64,000 nucleotides of DNA from Methylomarinum vadi. Its GTDB lineage: Bacteria; Pseudomonadota; Gammaproteobacteria; Methylococcales; Methylomonadaceae. Under the pieces are notes generated by a model. That model was not told the origin of the DNA and did no database searches. It saw only the letters and a program-made list of their open reading frames with translations. Made by a program: the position numbers and the translations under genes. Positions 54,482 to 64,000 of this stretch are shown here, piece by piece. The DNA lies in assembly GCF_000733935.1 (NCBI RefSeq), contig NZ_JPON01000001.1, positions 2,712,501 to 2,776,500 of the forward strand, read 5' to 3'. Every line of letters begins with the position of its first letter. Position 1 is the stretch's first letter.

Positions 54482-56361
54482 TGTGCGGGATCAGCGGTCT
54501 GATCAATCTTAACGGCGAGCCTGTTTCACCAGTCATTCTGAAAAGGATGACGGATAGCATTGCGCATCGCGGTCCCGATGGAGAAGGACATTGGATAGAA
54601 GGTAATGTTGGGATCGGGCATCGTCGCCTGGCGATTATCGACCTGTCACCTGCCGGGCATCAACCGATGATTAGCGCCGATCATCGATATGTATTCAGTT
54701 ATAACGGCGAGATATACAACTATCGTGAATTACGCACCGAACTTGAGACCGAAGGCTATTGGTTTCACAGTCAGACTGATAGTGAAGTAGTGCTGTATGC
54801 GTTGGCGCATTGGGGCACTGAGGCATTACTCAAGTTCAACGGTATGTTCGCGTTGGCTCTGTGGGATCGAAAAGAACGAACCCTTATGCTGGCGCGGGAT
54901 CGTTACGGTATTAAACCACTTTACTATGCGCAACAAGGAAACAGCTTAGCATTCGGTTCGGAACAAAAGGCGATAACAGCACAACCCTGCTTTCGACGTC
55001 AGCTAAACAAGCCAGCTTTGCTGGAGTATTTTACATTCCAGAACATCTTTACCGATCAAACCCTATTACAGGATATCCATATACTGCCAGCCGGCCATTA
55101 TGCGACTCTGGATTTGAAGAAGAGTGCGCCAAGAATCGAAGTCATCCGCTATTGGGACTATCGCTTCAGAGAGCCTGAGCAGCAAGCCAGTAGGTCAGAA
55201 TATATCGAAGAACTCGACCGCCTGTTTCGTCAGGCTGTCAAACGTCAGTTGGTTAGCGATGTGGAGCTGGGGGCTTATCTCAGTGGAGGCATGGACTCTG
55301 GTTCTATAACTGCGATTGCTGCACAGTCAATTCCAAATCTCAAAAGTTTTACTTGCGGCTTTGATCTCAGTTCGGCATCAGGTATCGAACTGGCCTTTGA
55401 TGAACGTACAAAAGCTGAGGCGATGTCGGCACGATTCAAGACAGAGCATTACGAAATGGTACTCAAGGCGGGTGATATGGAGCGTTGCCTACCTGCCCTT
55501 GCATGGCATTTGGAAGAGCCGCGTGTGGGGCAGAGCTACCCCAACTACTATGCAGCAAAACTAGCAAGTAAATTTGTCAAAGTAGTGCTGGGAGGCAGTG
55601 GTGGCGACGAACTCTTTGGAGGCTACCCCTGGCGATACTATCGTGCTGTTGTAAATCAGGATTTCGAGCATTACATAGACCAATACTATGTGTTTTGGCA
55701 GCGTTTAATCCCGAATACAATTATATCCAAGGTGTTTGCTCCGGTTTGGAGCGATGTTAAACACGTTTGGACACGGGATATATTCCGTGATGTTTTTCTG
55801 ACTCATGAGAATGAACTCAATCGGCCAGAAGATTACATTAACCATTCGCTCTATTTTGAGGCGAAAACATTTCTGCATGGGCTGTTAGTAGTCGAAGATA
55901 AGCTCAGCATGGCTCATAGTTTGGAGAATCGTGTCCCATTTATGGATAACGACTTGGTTGATTTTGCCATACAGTGTCCTGTCAACATGAAACTGAACAA
56001 TTTGGCGGAAGTCTTACGGATGAATGAAAACGAACAAGGCAATAAAGCCAATAAATATTTTCAAAAAACGCGTGATGGTAAGCAGCTTCTTCGCAATATG
56101 ATGGAACGCCATATTCCATCGGAAATCACTCAAGCCGAAAAACAAGGCTTTTCCTCTCCAGATGCGAGCTGGTTCAAAGGCGAGAGTATCGACTTTGTTC
56201 GGACTAACTTGCTGGAGGGTCGGGCCAGAATCTACGATGTACTTGATAGACAAGCGTTGAAACCGTTGATTGAGCAACATCTACGTGGAGAAAAAAATAG
56301 ACGGCTCTTAATTTGGTCTCTGTTGAATGTTGAAGAGTGGTTGAAGGGGGGCTATGACTAA
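54481..56361 (+). CDS. Asparagine synthase-like amidotransferase, copy 1
   Basis: 626 residues from ATG at 54481, required because Cys2 (MCGISGLINLN) is the catalytic nucleophile after Met removal. The glutaminase domain has IAHRGPDGEGHW and SYNGEIYNYRELR; the synthase domain has GAYLSGGMDSGSI (ATP pyrophosphatase) and VVLGGSGGDELFGGYPW. In polysaccharide loci such enzymes (WbpS-like) amidate uronic acids rather than aspartate. It overlaps the next DegT gene by 8 bases. Confidence 0.9.
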   Translation: MCGISGLINLNGEPVSPVILKRMTDSIAHRGPDGEGHWIEGNVGIGHRRLAIIDLSPAGHQPMISADHRYVFSYNGEIYNYRELRTELETEGYWFHSQTDSEVVLYALAHWGTEALLKFNGMFALALWDRKERTLMLARDRYGIKPLYYAQQGNSLAFGSEQKAITAQPCFRRQLNKPALLEYFTFQNIFTDQTLLQDIHILPAGHYATLDLKKSAPRIEVIRYWDYRFREPEQQASRSEYIEELDRLFRQAVKRQLVSDVELGAYLSGGMDSGSITAIAAQSIPNLKSFTCGFDLSSASGIELAFDERTKAEAMSARFKTEHYEMVLKAGDMERCLPALAWHLEEPRVGQSYPNYYAAKLASKFVKVVLGGSGGDELFGGYPWRYYRAVVNQDFEHYIDQYYVFWQRLIPNTIISKVFAPVWSDVKHVWTRDIFRDVFLTHENELNRPEDYINHSLYFEAKTFLHGLLVVEDKLSMAHSLENRVPFMDNDLVDFAIQCPVNMKLNNLAEVLRMNENEQGNKANKYFQKTRDGKQLLRNMMERHIPSEITQAEKQGFSSPDASWFKGESIDFVRTNLLEGRARIYDVLDRQALKPLIEQHLRGEKNRRLLIWSLLNVEEWLKGGYD

Positions 56362-57403
56362 ATCAATCATTCCGCATTCGCGTCCGTGGATTACTTCTGA
56401 TGATAGGAAGTCGGTGAATGCTATTCTGGCTTCAAGAATGATTGCTCATGGGGAAAAAGTTAGTCAGTTTGAAGAAAAGGTATGTAAATTTCTCGATATT
56501 AATCATGCCGTTGCACAATCAAGTGGCTCAGCTGCTCTCGTTCTGGCTCTTAAAACTCTGCAAATAACACGAGGTGATGAAGTAATACTGCCAACATATG
56601 TTTGTCGTAGTGTGCTGGAAGCAGTACTGTCTGTGGGAGCTGAGCCTATATTTTGTGATGTTGATTACTCCGGAGTCATAACATCTGAAACGGTAAAACC
56701 AAATATCACTCAAAAGACTAAAGCTATAATTGCTGTTCATATTTTCGGACATCTTTGTGATGTAGAACAATTGAAATCGTTAGGTCTTTTAGTTATAGAA
56801 GATGCGTGTCAAGCATTTGGTCTACATGTCAGTGAGAAGATGGCTGGTTCGTTAGGGGATGTTGGAATTCTCTCGTTTCATGCTACTAAATGCTTGACAA
56901 CTGGCGAGGGTGGTATGTTGGTGACTAACAATCACAATTGGGGGGAAATGGCGAGAATTTTGACTGACGGTGATGTTTCACCCAATGCTCGTCATATAGC
57001 GCCATTATCAGATTTACAAGCTGCCTTGGGATTAGCTCAACTTAGTCGGTATGATGAGAGCCTTGAAAGACGTCAGAGATTGCGTAGTCAATTTACAAAG
57101 GTTGCATCAGAAAAAGGAATAACTATGGGGGCGTCAGATGATTCGGACATGTTGTTTCGGTTTACTTTACGAAACATGGGGCCTTTTGATGTTATACAAT
57201 CTTTTTTCCTCGAGCAAGGAATTCAAGTGAGGCGTGGCGTTGATGAGTTATTACACAGGACTATGGGAATGAGTGACCAGCATTTTCCTGTAGCGGTAGA
57301 TATTTTTACAAATACTGCATCCATACCGTTTTATCCATCCTTGAGTAAAAGAGAGTCCGAGACTATCTGCCAAGCGATAAGAAAATTCCATTATGACCAT
57401 TGA
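56354..57403 (+). CDS. DegT/DnrJ/EryC1/StrS aminotransferase
   Basis: 349 residues. SSGSAALVLALKTLQITRGD, ILPTYVCRSVLEAVLSVGAE, VIEDACQAFGLHVS and lysine region SFHATKCLTTGEGGM. The TYVC segment and the shorter C-terminus distinguish it from the two other DegT proteins. Base composition is clearly more AT-rich from here on, suggesting another acquisition block. Start and end overlap neighbours by 8 and 11 bases. Confidence 0.87.
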   Translation: MTKSIIPHSRPWITSDDRKSVNAILASRMIAHGEKVSQFEEKVCKFLDINHAVAQSSGSAALVLALKTLQITRGDEVILPTYVCRSVLEAVLSVGAEPIFCDVDYSGVITSETVKPNITQKTKAIIAVHIFGHLCDVEQLKSLGLLVIEDACQAFGLHVSEKMAGSLGDVGILSFHATKCLTTGEGGMLVTNNHNWGEMARILTDGDVSPNARHIAPLSDLQAALGLAQLSRYDESLERRQRLRSQFTKVASEKGITMGASDDSDMLFRFTLRNMGPFDVIQSFFLEQGIQVRRGVDELLHRTMGMSDQHFPVAVDIFTNTASIPFYPSLSKRESETICQAIRKFHYDH

Positions 57404-58457
57404 GATAAAGATACTCAACCAAAACACAGAATCTGATTATGAGCGATTGCTGTATGAAACTCCTGCAGCCATGTTCAATTACTCTCTCCAATATAGGAGC
57501 TTTCTGCGTCGAATATTAAAAGATGCTGATGACTTATATCTTCTAGCTTATGAGAATAATGAGTTGAAGGCAGCTTTTCCACTCTTCATGAAATACGGTC
57601 CTTTGGGTACAGTGGTGAATTCACTTCCTTTTTATGGCAGTCATGGAGGGGTAATAGCCAAGCCTAGTTCATCTGATGCAATTAGAGAATCATTAATACA
57701 GGCATTTTATGATGTGTGTAAACAACAGAATGCGATTTGTTCAACCATAATCGAATCCCCTATTGATCCCCAACGTACACGAAACAAAATGTATTCACCT
57801 GACTTTGTTGATGAGCGTATCGGGCAGATAACAACTTTACCCTCAGTAAATAATGAGCAGGAAGCGGAAGAGGCTCTTTTCGCGTTATATCATCAGAAGA
57901 CGCGGAATATGATTCGAAAAGGAATAAAGTCAGGATTTACTGTCAGTCATGACAGTTCGATTGAGTCGATAAAAGCATTATATTTTTTGCATAATGAAAA
58001 TATCCAAGCTATTGGTGGAATAGCCAAACCCTGGGATGTTTTTAAAGCTATTAAAGAGGTCTTTAGCTATAACGCCGACTATCGTATATATACGGCAAAG
58101 AAAGATGGAGTGATCGTTTCAGCCTTGTTGGTTTTTTACTTTAAAGGAATTGTTGAATATTTCACGCCGGCAACACTAGAGAGCTATCGTAGTCAGCAGC
58201 CATTAAGTTTATTGATCTATACTGCCATGCGAGATGCAATTGTTGAACGTGGCGCAATGCGGTGGAATTGGGGAGGGACCTGGTTGACCCAGAAAGGGGT
58301 TTATCAGTTCAAATCACGCTGGGGTACTACTGATTACCCGTATCGTTATCACGTGAATCTTTATCAGGAAACCAAGATTATACAGGGCTTGTCTAAAGAA
58401 GGCTTATTGGAAAATTATCAATACTTCTACACGGTTCCCTTTTCTGTATTGAACTAG
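57393..58457 (+). CDS. FemAB/GNAT-like acyl- or aminoacyl-transferase
   Basis: 354 residues. Two GNAT-like halves are suggested by YLLAYENNELKAAFPLFMKY in the first half and YRIYTAKKDGVIVSALLVFY in the second, with LSLLIYTAMRDAIVERGAMR and NWGGTWLTQKGVYQFKSRWG near the end, a pattern of FemAB/peptidoglycan-bridge-like proteins in O-antigen loci. It might add an amino acid or acyl group to an amino sugar produced by the preceding aminotransferase. Exact substrate unknown. Confidence 0.75.
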   Translation: MTIEIKILNQNTESDYERLLYETPAAMFNYSLQYRSFLRRILKDADDLYLLAYENNELKAAFPLFMKYGPLGTVVNSLPFYGSHGGVIAKPSSSDAIRESLIQAFYDVCKQQNAICSTIIESPIDPQRTRNKMYSPDFVDERIGQITTLPSVNNEQEAEEALFALYHQKTRNMIRKGIKSGFTVSHDSSIESIKALYFLHNENIQAIGGIAKPWDVFKAIKEVFSYNADYRIYTAKKDGVIVSALLVFYFKGIVEYFTPATLESYRSQQPLSLLIYTAMRDAIVERGAMRWNWGGTWLTQKGVYQFKSRWGTTDYPYRYHVNLYQETKIIQGLSKEGLLENYQYFYTVPFSVLN

Positions 58458-58481
58458 AATTATTAGTTAAAGGATTTTTTT

Positions 58482-59405
58482 ATGAGTTCGCATTTTAGAT
58501 TTATTTCATCCATGGATGCAAAAGATCGGATTGAAAAATATAAAGTGAATAACGATGATGAGGTCCTCTTGGATGAACTTAATGCTGCTCTCTCAGGTAT
58601 AGAGTATAAGTTGTGCAATTCTGTCGAACACATACCAGCAGGAGCTATTTTGATTACAGGTGTTCCACGCAGTGGGTCAATGTTTTTATATCAATATATG
58701 ATTTCAAAAATGCGTGTTGGTTATGTATCGAATATGATGGCTAGGTTTTACTCAGCACCATATACGGGAGCATGGTTGCAATCTCGTTTAATTAGTTCGG
58801 AAATGTCTATAATTGGAGCTAATAATTTTAAAAGTGTCCATGGGGTAACTGATTTCATATATGAACCCCATGAATTCGGATACTTTTGGGCTAACTATTT
58901 TCCATTCTATAATAATAATCATGAAGATATAGATCATGAGATTTTCAGAAAAAAACTAAAGGATATGGAATATGTATTACAGGGAGTTACGGGGATCTTT
59001 AAAATGCCTGTTGTTTATAAATGTATGATTGCGCCATTTGTTTTAGATGATATTTTAAAATATACATCGGTTTTTATTGTCCATATTTTGAGAGATAAAA
59101 ATAAGGTTGTTGATTCGATACTAAAAGTCAGAAGTCAAAGATTAGGGACGATTAATAAATGGTGGAGTATTAGACCCTCTGGGTGGGAGGAGATCATGAA
59201 TAGCTCACCTAGAGAGCAAGTGAGCTGGCAGTATGATCAAACTTTTAATGCAATTGAGGCTAGTATTTCTAGCTACCCAGAAAGGAATGTAACAATCAAA
59301 TATGAGGACTTAGTTAACTCGCCGGAAAAATCTATAGAGAAAATTGAAAAGCATTACAATGACTTTTTGCTTAAATCATCATTCAAGTCGCCTGTTAGCT
59401 TTTGA
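58482..59405 (+). CDS. Sulfotransferase-like protein
   Basis: 307 residues. An N-terminal P-loop-like PAPS-binding segment ILITGVPRSGSMFLYQYMIS near residue 52 is followed by a later VFIVHILRDKNKVVDSILK (3'-phosphate-binding-like) and NVTIKYEDLVNSPEKSIEKI, the usual C-terminal sulfotransferase pattern. It would transfer sulfate from PAPS to the glycan; cysC at 41658 could supply PAPS. Very AT-rich compared with core genes. The middle is divergent, so certainty is moderate. Confidence 0.75.
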   Translation: MSSHFRFISSMDAKDRIEKYKVNNDDEVLLDELNAALSGIEYKLCNSVEHIPAGAILITGVPRSGSMFLYQYMISKMRVGYVSNMMARFYSAPYTGAWLQSRLISSEMSIIGANNFKSVHGVTDFIYEPHEFGYFWANYFPFYNNNHEDIDHEIFRKKLKDMEYVLQGVTGIFKMPVVYKCMIAPFVLDDILKYTSVFIVHILRDKNKVVDSILKVRSQRLGTINKWWSIRPSGWEEIMNSSPREQVSWQYDQTFNAIEASISSYPERNVTIKYEDLVNSPEKSIEKIEKHYNDFLLKSSFKSPVSF

Positions 59406-59551
59406 AATTTACTATATGCATTTGGAAATATATTCTAAGCTCTTAAGTAAGTACTTCACGAGAAATTTGTGTACATCTGTTGTTAGAAAATTAATGGCTT
59501 AGAAGGCTAAGAAAAACAAATGAACTTGTTGCTACTCATCTATAGCCTAAT

Positions 59552-60625
59552 ATGGTCAAAAACATGATGCGAATATTTCATGGTCCAATTAATATCGCTG
59601 GAATCGGAGGACATCTAGCGAGATATCAACGCCAACAAGGACATGACCCTCAGTTCGTGGTTTGGCGGCCTAATTCTTTCATGGCAAATCATGATAAGGC
59701 TATATTTAGTGGCAAGGAAGATAGATTAAAAAGATTTGTTACTAGAGTGCGTTGTGCCATGAAGTGGATTTTTCAGTTTGATGTGTTCCACTTTTATTTT
59801 GGTTCTTCCTTGTTGCCTTTATCATTGGATCTACCATTGCTGAGGTTAATGGGTAAAAGGGTCATCATGACTTACTGTGGAAGTGAAGCTCGACTTATAT
59901 TTCTAGAGAGACAGCGAAATCCATACTGGTATCTGGTCGATAAAGAGTTAAAAGGTACTCTTGATGATGAAAAGCACGACTGGAAAAAGGTCTTGATGCT
60001 TAGGTGGCACGGCTTATGGTGCCATCAAATTATAGCGCCTAGAAATTTGTATGCATCTGTATCGAAGTATGTTGAGACTAAAAAGATTGTAAAAGATATA
60101 TGGGTTCATAACTTGAGCTTTTCAGCCAATGCCGCACAGACATTAAATCAATGTGATTCTAAAACAGACTCTAAGGATATTGTCAGAATTGTTCATATGC
60201 CGTCATCTCCGGTAGTGAAAGGGACCAGGTTTTTTCGTGATGCAATCTCACAATTGAAAAAAGAGGGATTTGTTTTCGAATATATTGAAGTCATGAACAT
60301 GGAGCACTCCCAGGCTATTGGCGAGTTAAAAAAAGCCGACATCGTTCTAGATCAATTGCTAATTGGAGGGTTTGGATCACTAGCCGTCGAAGCGATGGGG
60401 TTTGGAAAGCCCGTTGTTTGTTACTTGATTGAAACAGCAAAAAAAGAACATTATGAAGACTGCCCGATTGTAATTGCTAGCATTGATACAGTTAAAGAAA
60501 AAATTGCCGAGTTGATTCTGGATAAAAATTTAAGAAAAAGGATTGGTCATGCAGGTAAGCTATTTGTTGCTCGTCATTTTGATTATGAAAAAGTCAACGA
60601 AGCTATTATGGAACTTTATCAATAG
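59552..60625 (+). CDS. Glycosyltransferase (GT4/GT1-like)
   Basis: 357 residues; ATGs at 59552, 59564 and 59567 compete and none has a strong ribosome-binding site. GT-B features: RIFHGPINIAGIGGHLARYQ at the N-terminus, DVFHFYFGSSLLPL, RVIMTYCGSEARL in the middle, and ADIVLDQLLIGGFGSLAVEA with MGFGKPVVCYL near the C-terminus, the donor-binding E-x7-E-like region. It builds the repeat unit; sugar specificity unknown. Confidence 0.82.
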   Translation: MVKNMMRIFHGPINIAGIGGHLARYQRQQGHDPQFVVWRPNSFMANHDKAIFSGKEDRLKRFVTRVRCAMKWIFQFDVFHFYFGSSLLPLSLDLPLLRLMGKRVIMTYCGSEARLIFLERQRNPYWYLVDKELKGTLDDEKHDWKKVLMLRWHGLWCHQIIAPRNLYASVSKYVETKKIVKDIWVHNLSFSANAAQTLNQCDSKTDSKDIVRIVHMPSSPVVKGTRFFRDAISQLKKEGFVFEYIEVMNMEHSQAIGELKKADIVLDQLLIGGFGSLAVEAMGFGKPVVCYLIETAKKEHYEDCPIVIASIDTVKEKIAELILDKNLRKRIGHAGKLFVARHFDYEKVNEAIMELYQ

Positions 60626-60637
60626 CTGTTTTTCTTG

Positions 60638-62095
60638 ATGTTCAAAGCTTTTTTTAAAGATAGCGCCATTTATGCAATACCTTCTTTCGTCAGTCGCGGC
60701 TTGTCTTTTATTCTTATTCCACTATACACGCGAGTATTGACTCCAGCGGATTATGGCGCGCTTGACTTATTGCTGGTTTTTGCCAGCTTTGTGAATATAA
60801 CCGTTGCTTTAGAGGTTTCACAAGGACTTGCTCGTTATTACAGGACACAATCTAACGATAACATTCGAATTGCATATGCCTCCTCCGGCTTTTGGTTCAC
60901 CCTAGTATGCTATACGACATTTTCGCTAGTAGCTTTGAATTTCTCTGAGTCACTATCTGAGATGGTGATGGGGAAAGAAGGTCTGCGAAGAGAATTTCAG
61001 ATTGGTGTTTTATATATCTGGGCTAATGGTATTTTTTATCTGATTCAGAATCAATTTCGCTGGGAGTTGCGAAGTAAACAATATGCAATAGTCAGTCTGT
61101 TTATGACATTCTGTACAGCCGGCATGGCGGTTTACCTAACGTATGGAATGGTTTGGGGCTTGAGAGGCCTGTTACTTGGCATGGTATTCGGTACTTTAGT
61201 GGGTACTGTCATTGGGCTTTGGTTCTTGCGCCATACTTTTCGTTTTTGCTTTGACCTCATGAGGCTAAAGGAGATGTTAATCTTTTCTTCTCCCCTAGTA
61301 TTATCAGGGATTGCAGTCATAGTCAGTAGTTATATTGATCGGATCATGATAAACCATTTTCTATCTGTTCATGAGGTAGGAATCTATGGTATTGGATTCC
61401 GCTTGGCTGCAATAGTCGGCTTGTTTATTGCCGGATTTCAGGCAGCATTTGTACCGCTGGTATATAACAACTACAAAAACCCCGATACACCGAATCAAAT
61501 GGCGCGTATATTCAGGGTTTTTGTTGCGCTTTGCTTGTTCGCTTTCCTTATGTTGTCTGTATTTGCCCAGGATATTTTAATTGTTCTAACTACGCCAGAA
61601 TATTATGCTGCCTCTATTTTAGTTCCGTTTTTAGTCCCAGGTATTTTACTTTCTCAAATGTACTTTTTTGCTGCAGGGATTGGTATCGCCAAAAAAAGCC
61701 ATTATTTAATATGGATTAACTTGATAGGGGCTATTATTAATAGTCTTCTTAACTGGTTGTTAATCCCCTATATGGGAGTCCTGGGGGCTGCTGTAGCGAC
61801 TTTAATTGGATATTTGAGCGTTTTTTCTGTGTATATGATTTATAGCCAAAAGCTATATTACGTTCCTTATCAATGGACAAGAATTGTAGCTATAGCTTGC
61901 TCGATTGCTGCATTTGCGTGGGGGTTTCCTTTTGTAGAGCTCGAGCCCATGACACGGATATTAGTATCATTACTAACTGTTTTTCTTGGAGGATGGCTTA
62001 TTGTGTTTAGTGGGTGCATAAAAACTTCAGAATTGCAAAAATTTGTTTTTATGTTAACAGGACGGTTAGCTTTTGATAACAGCAAACAAAAATAA
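60638..62095 (+). CDS. Oligosaccharide flippase, Wzx-like
   Basis: 485 residues from the ATG at 60638 (TTG at 60635 also open). Twelve to fourteen membrane helices are expected from the hydrophobic pattern. The N-terminus DSAIYAIPSFVSRGLSFILI followed by PLYTRVLTPADYGALDLLLV is characteristic of the polysaccharide transport (MOP) family. It would flip lipid-linked repeat units across the inner membrane, implying a Wzy-dependent pathway, though no wzy is in the window. Confidence 0.9.
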   Translation: MFKAFFKDSAIYAIPSFVSRGLSFILIPLYTRVLTPADYGALDLLLVFASFVNITVALEVSQGLARYYRTQSNDNIRIAYASSGFWFTLVCYTTFSLVALNFSESLSEMVMGKEGLRREFQIGVLYIWANGIFYLIQNQFRWELRSKQYAIVSLFMTFCTAGMAVYLTYGMVWGLRGLLLGMVFGTLVGTVIGLWFLRHTFRFCFDLMRLKEMLIFSSPLVLSGIAVIVSSYIDRIMINHFLSVHEVGIYGIGFRLAAIVGLFIAGFQAAFVPLVYNNYKNPDTPNQMARIFRVFVALCLFAFLMLSVFAQDILIVLTTPEYYAASILVPFLVPGILLSQMYFFAAGIGIAKKSHYLIWINLIGAIINSLLNWLLIPYMGVLGAAVATLIGYLSVFSVYMIYSQKLYYVPYQWTRIVAIACSIAAFAWGFPFVELEPMTRILVSLLTVFLGGWLIVFSGCIKTSELQKFVFMLTGRLAFDNSKQK

Positions 62096-62110
62096 CAAAA
62101 GGCTAGAGTT

Positions 62111-64000
62111 ATGTGTGGACTGATCGGCGCTTACTGGTCAAAATCTGCAAGGAAAGAGAGTGAGCTGATACAGGCTGGCTTAAAGACGTTACGCCGCCGT
62201 GGTCCCAATGACCAAGGTGTCGAATCATACCCTGTTGACGGCGGAACTGTGAGTCTTGGTCACACTCGTCTATCCATTATTGATCTTTCGCTTGGTGGAC
62301 ATCAGCCGATGCACTCGCACGATCAACGCTATAGCATTGTCTTTAATGGTGAAATTTATAATTACCGTGAATTGCGTAATGATTTGAAAAGGCAGGGCTG
62401 TGTTTTTCATACCGATTCGGACACGGAAGTATTGCTTGCCGCTTGGCAATTCTGGGGGAGCGATTGCTTAACAAAACTCGTTGGTATGTTTGCTTTTGCG
62501 GTGTTTGATAAGCAAAAAAGCACGATTACGTGCGTGCGTGACCCCTTTGGAATCAAACCTTTTTATTACACCATAGAAAACGGGAACTTTCTTTTTGCCT
62601 CAGAAATAGCCGCTATCAGAGCACTTAAATCAGAGAAGATAGAGCTGGATTGGCAGCGTGCTTATGATTACTTGGTGCATGGCGACTACGACAGCATAGA
62701 GCACAGTTTTTTGGCGGGGGTTAAGCATTTGCTGCCTGCGCACTTGATTGAAGTGAATATTGCCAACGGGACGATTTCCGAACCAATACAATGGTGGCAA
62801 CCTCAGATTGCCGAAAATAAATCACTGTCATTTGCTGACGCTGCGGCGGAGTTGCGCGAGCGGTTTTTGAATAATATCCGCCTGCATTTGCGCAGTGATG
62901 TGGAATTAGGAGCCGCGCTTTCGGGGGGGGTGGATTCTTCCGCTGTGGTCTGTGCTATGCGGCATGTCGAACCCGATTTGCCCATCAACACTTTCAGTTA
63001 TATTGCCCAGGGCAGCCTGGTTTCTGAAGAAAAATGGGTGGATGTGGTCAATCAACATGTAGGCGCAGTAGAGTATAAAGTCATGGTAAGCCCTTCTGAA
63101 TTAGCGGCAGACCTTGATGACATGATTATTGCGCAAGGCGAGCCTTTTGGAAGTACTAGCATTTACGCGCAATATCGCGTGTTTAAACTGGCTAAGTCAC
63201 ATGGCGTGACGGTAACGCTGGATGGGCAAGGGGCGGATGAGCTGTTGGCCGGATATAACGGTTATCCGGGCAAGCGAATCAAAAGCCTACTGGACAGGCA
63301 TCAGTTTTATGATGCGTTTGTATTTCTGAAAAATTGGTCTGATTGGCCCGGCAGGAACGTTACTGGCGGAATCAAGCGCGTTGTGGGCGAATATGTAGAA
63401 GGAAGTCTGTATGATTTTATGCGGCAATTAAACGGTAGCCGCTTGAGCCCCGACTGGATTGATGCCAATATACTTCGAGAAAAAGGCGTGGCACTTAGTT
63501 ATCCTAAGTTGCATAACCCATCAGATGAAGCTGGGCGCAGAGTATCCGCAGAATTGGCATTTGCTTTGACGCAAAAAGGCCTACCAATGTTGCTTAGGCA
63601 TGGTGATCGAAACTCCATGCGTTTTTCAGTGGAGAGCCGAGTTCCGTTTTTAACACCAGATTTAGCAAATTTTTTATTGTCCCTTCCTGAACATTATTTA
63701 ATATCGCAAGAAGGTGAAACCAAATGCGTATTTCGCGCAGCGATGCGAGGTATCGTTCCCGATGAAATTTTAGACCGTCGCGATAAAATCGGCTTTGAAA
63801 CACCTGAAAAAAGCTGGCTAATCAGTATGTCCAATGAGGTGCGAGGATGGTTAAGTGTCGATATCGAATTGCCTTTTCTCAACCAGCAAAAACTAATTGA
63901 AGAGTTTAATTTTATCGTGACTGGTAAAAAGTCCTTTAGCTGGCAGGTTTGGCGTTGGATTAACTTTATTCGCTGGTACCAACTCTTCTTCCTTAAGTGA
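62111..64000 (+). CDS. Asparagine synthase-like amidotransferase, copy 2
   Basis: 629 residues, complete: the TGA is the last three bases of the window. Cys2 (MCGLIGAYW) and the glutaminase motifs LRRRGPNDQGVE and VFNGEIYNYREL are present; the synthase part has GAALSGGVDSSAVV and VTLDGQGADELLAGYNGYPG. It is only moderately similar to the copy at 54481, so the two probably act on different acceptors. The position after wzx suggests glycan amidation rather than asparagine supply, but a genuine AsnB role cannot be excluded. Confidence 0.9.
   Translation: MCGLIGAYWSKSARKESELIQAGLKTLRRRGPNDQGVESYPVDGGTVSLGHTRLSIIDLSLGGHQPMHSHDQRYSIVFNGEIYNYRELRNDLKRQGCVFHTDSDTEVLLAAWQFWGSDCLTKLVGMFAFAVFDKQKSTITCVRDPFGIKPFYYTIENGNFLFASEIAAIRALKSEKIELDWQRAYDYLVHGDYDSIEHSFLAGVKHLLPAHLIEVNIANGTISEPIQWWQPQIAENKSLSFADAAAELRERFLNNIRLHLRSDVELGAALSGGVDSSAVVCAMRHVEPDLPINTFSYIAQGSLVSEEKWVDVVNQHVGAVEYKVMVSPSELAADLDDMIIAQGEPFGSTSIYAQYRVFKLAKSHGVTVTLDGQGADELLAGYNGYPGKRIKSLLDRHQFYDAFVFLKNWSDWPGRNVTGGIKRVVGEYVEGSLYDFMRQLNGSRLSPDWIDANILREKGVALSYPKLHNPSDEAGRRVSAELAFALTQKGLPMLLRHGDRNSMRFSVESRVPFLTPDLANFLLSLPEHYLISQEGETKCVFRAAMRGIVPDEILDRRDKIGFETPEKSWLISMSNEVRGWLSVDIELPFLNQQKLIEEFNFIVTGKKSFSWQVWRWINFIRWYQLFFLK

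Overview
The window looks like a chromosomal segment of a gammaproteobacterium with roughly balanced base composition. The housekeeping order (priA-argS-ftsN-like, apaGH, cytochrome c4 and dsbA beside engB, a polA with full proofreading domain) and the style of the intergenic repeats suggest a type I methanotroph (Methylococcales) or a close relative. That placement is inference from gene content and memory; no marker such as pmoA or 16S rRNA is present.

Positions 1-18,150 are mostly housekeeping. They hold the 5' end of mpl, an ankyrin-repeat protein, apaGH, a tRNA-Val, the priA/argS/SPOR-protein group, a di-iron beta-lactamase-fold protein paired with a GGDEF-EAL protein, yidD, bioA, a Sua5-type enzyme, a beta carbonic anhydrase, and a DUF898 membrane protein coupled to an M48 protease. 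A cluster of DnaA-box-like sites lies upstream of priA.

Positions 16,885-23,786 form an unusual island. A minus-strand operon (TlpA-like thioredoxin, DUF4266 lipoprotein, DUF3570 outer-membrane barrel) has a good Fur-box match at its promoter. An IS200/IS605 copy killed by an internal TGA follows. A plus-strand set then encodes a 70-residue peptide with an LEERIAP motif, a PqqD-M50-HlyD protein split by an apparent one-base frameshift, and an ApbE-family FMN transferase. The DUF3570 barrel carries a DSFSGAT sequence matching the ApbE target motif. I regard this as the best candidate for a poorly described system: an iron-responsive, possibly flavinylated envelope redox module.

Positions 24,087-40,411 return to core functions: a DUF2058 protein, two paralogous diguanylate cyclases, dsbA, cytochrome c4 with an odd acidic insert, engB, an Mla/Pqi-type lipid transporter, an MBL hydrolase, an HDOD protein, polA, a ComEA-like protein and manC.

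Positions 40,563-48,000 are repeat-rich and accessory: a small inverted-repeat element (second copy near 25,936), a DHH phosphoesterase coupled to cysC, an IS1182-type element sitting in palindromic repeats, and three MntA-HepT toxin-antitoxin pairs surrounding an EPS-associated MarR-like regulator.

Positions 48,337-64,000 are a surface polysaccharide locus. wbpB, wbpD and wbpE homologues would make a UDP-2,3-diacetamido uronic acid. The adjacent L-2-hydroxyglutarate oxidase probably recycles the 2-hydroxyglutarate made when WbpB regenerates NAD+. An epimerase, two further DegT aminotransferases, two asparagine-synthase-like amidotransferases, a FemAB/GNAT-like transferase, a sulfotransferase-like protein, a glycosyltransferase and a Wzx flippase complete the visible part. 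CysC could supply PAPS for the sulfotransferase and ManC could supply GDP-mannose.
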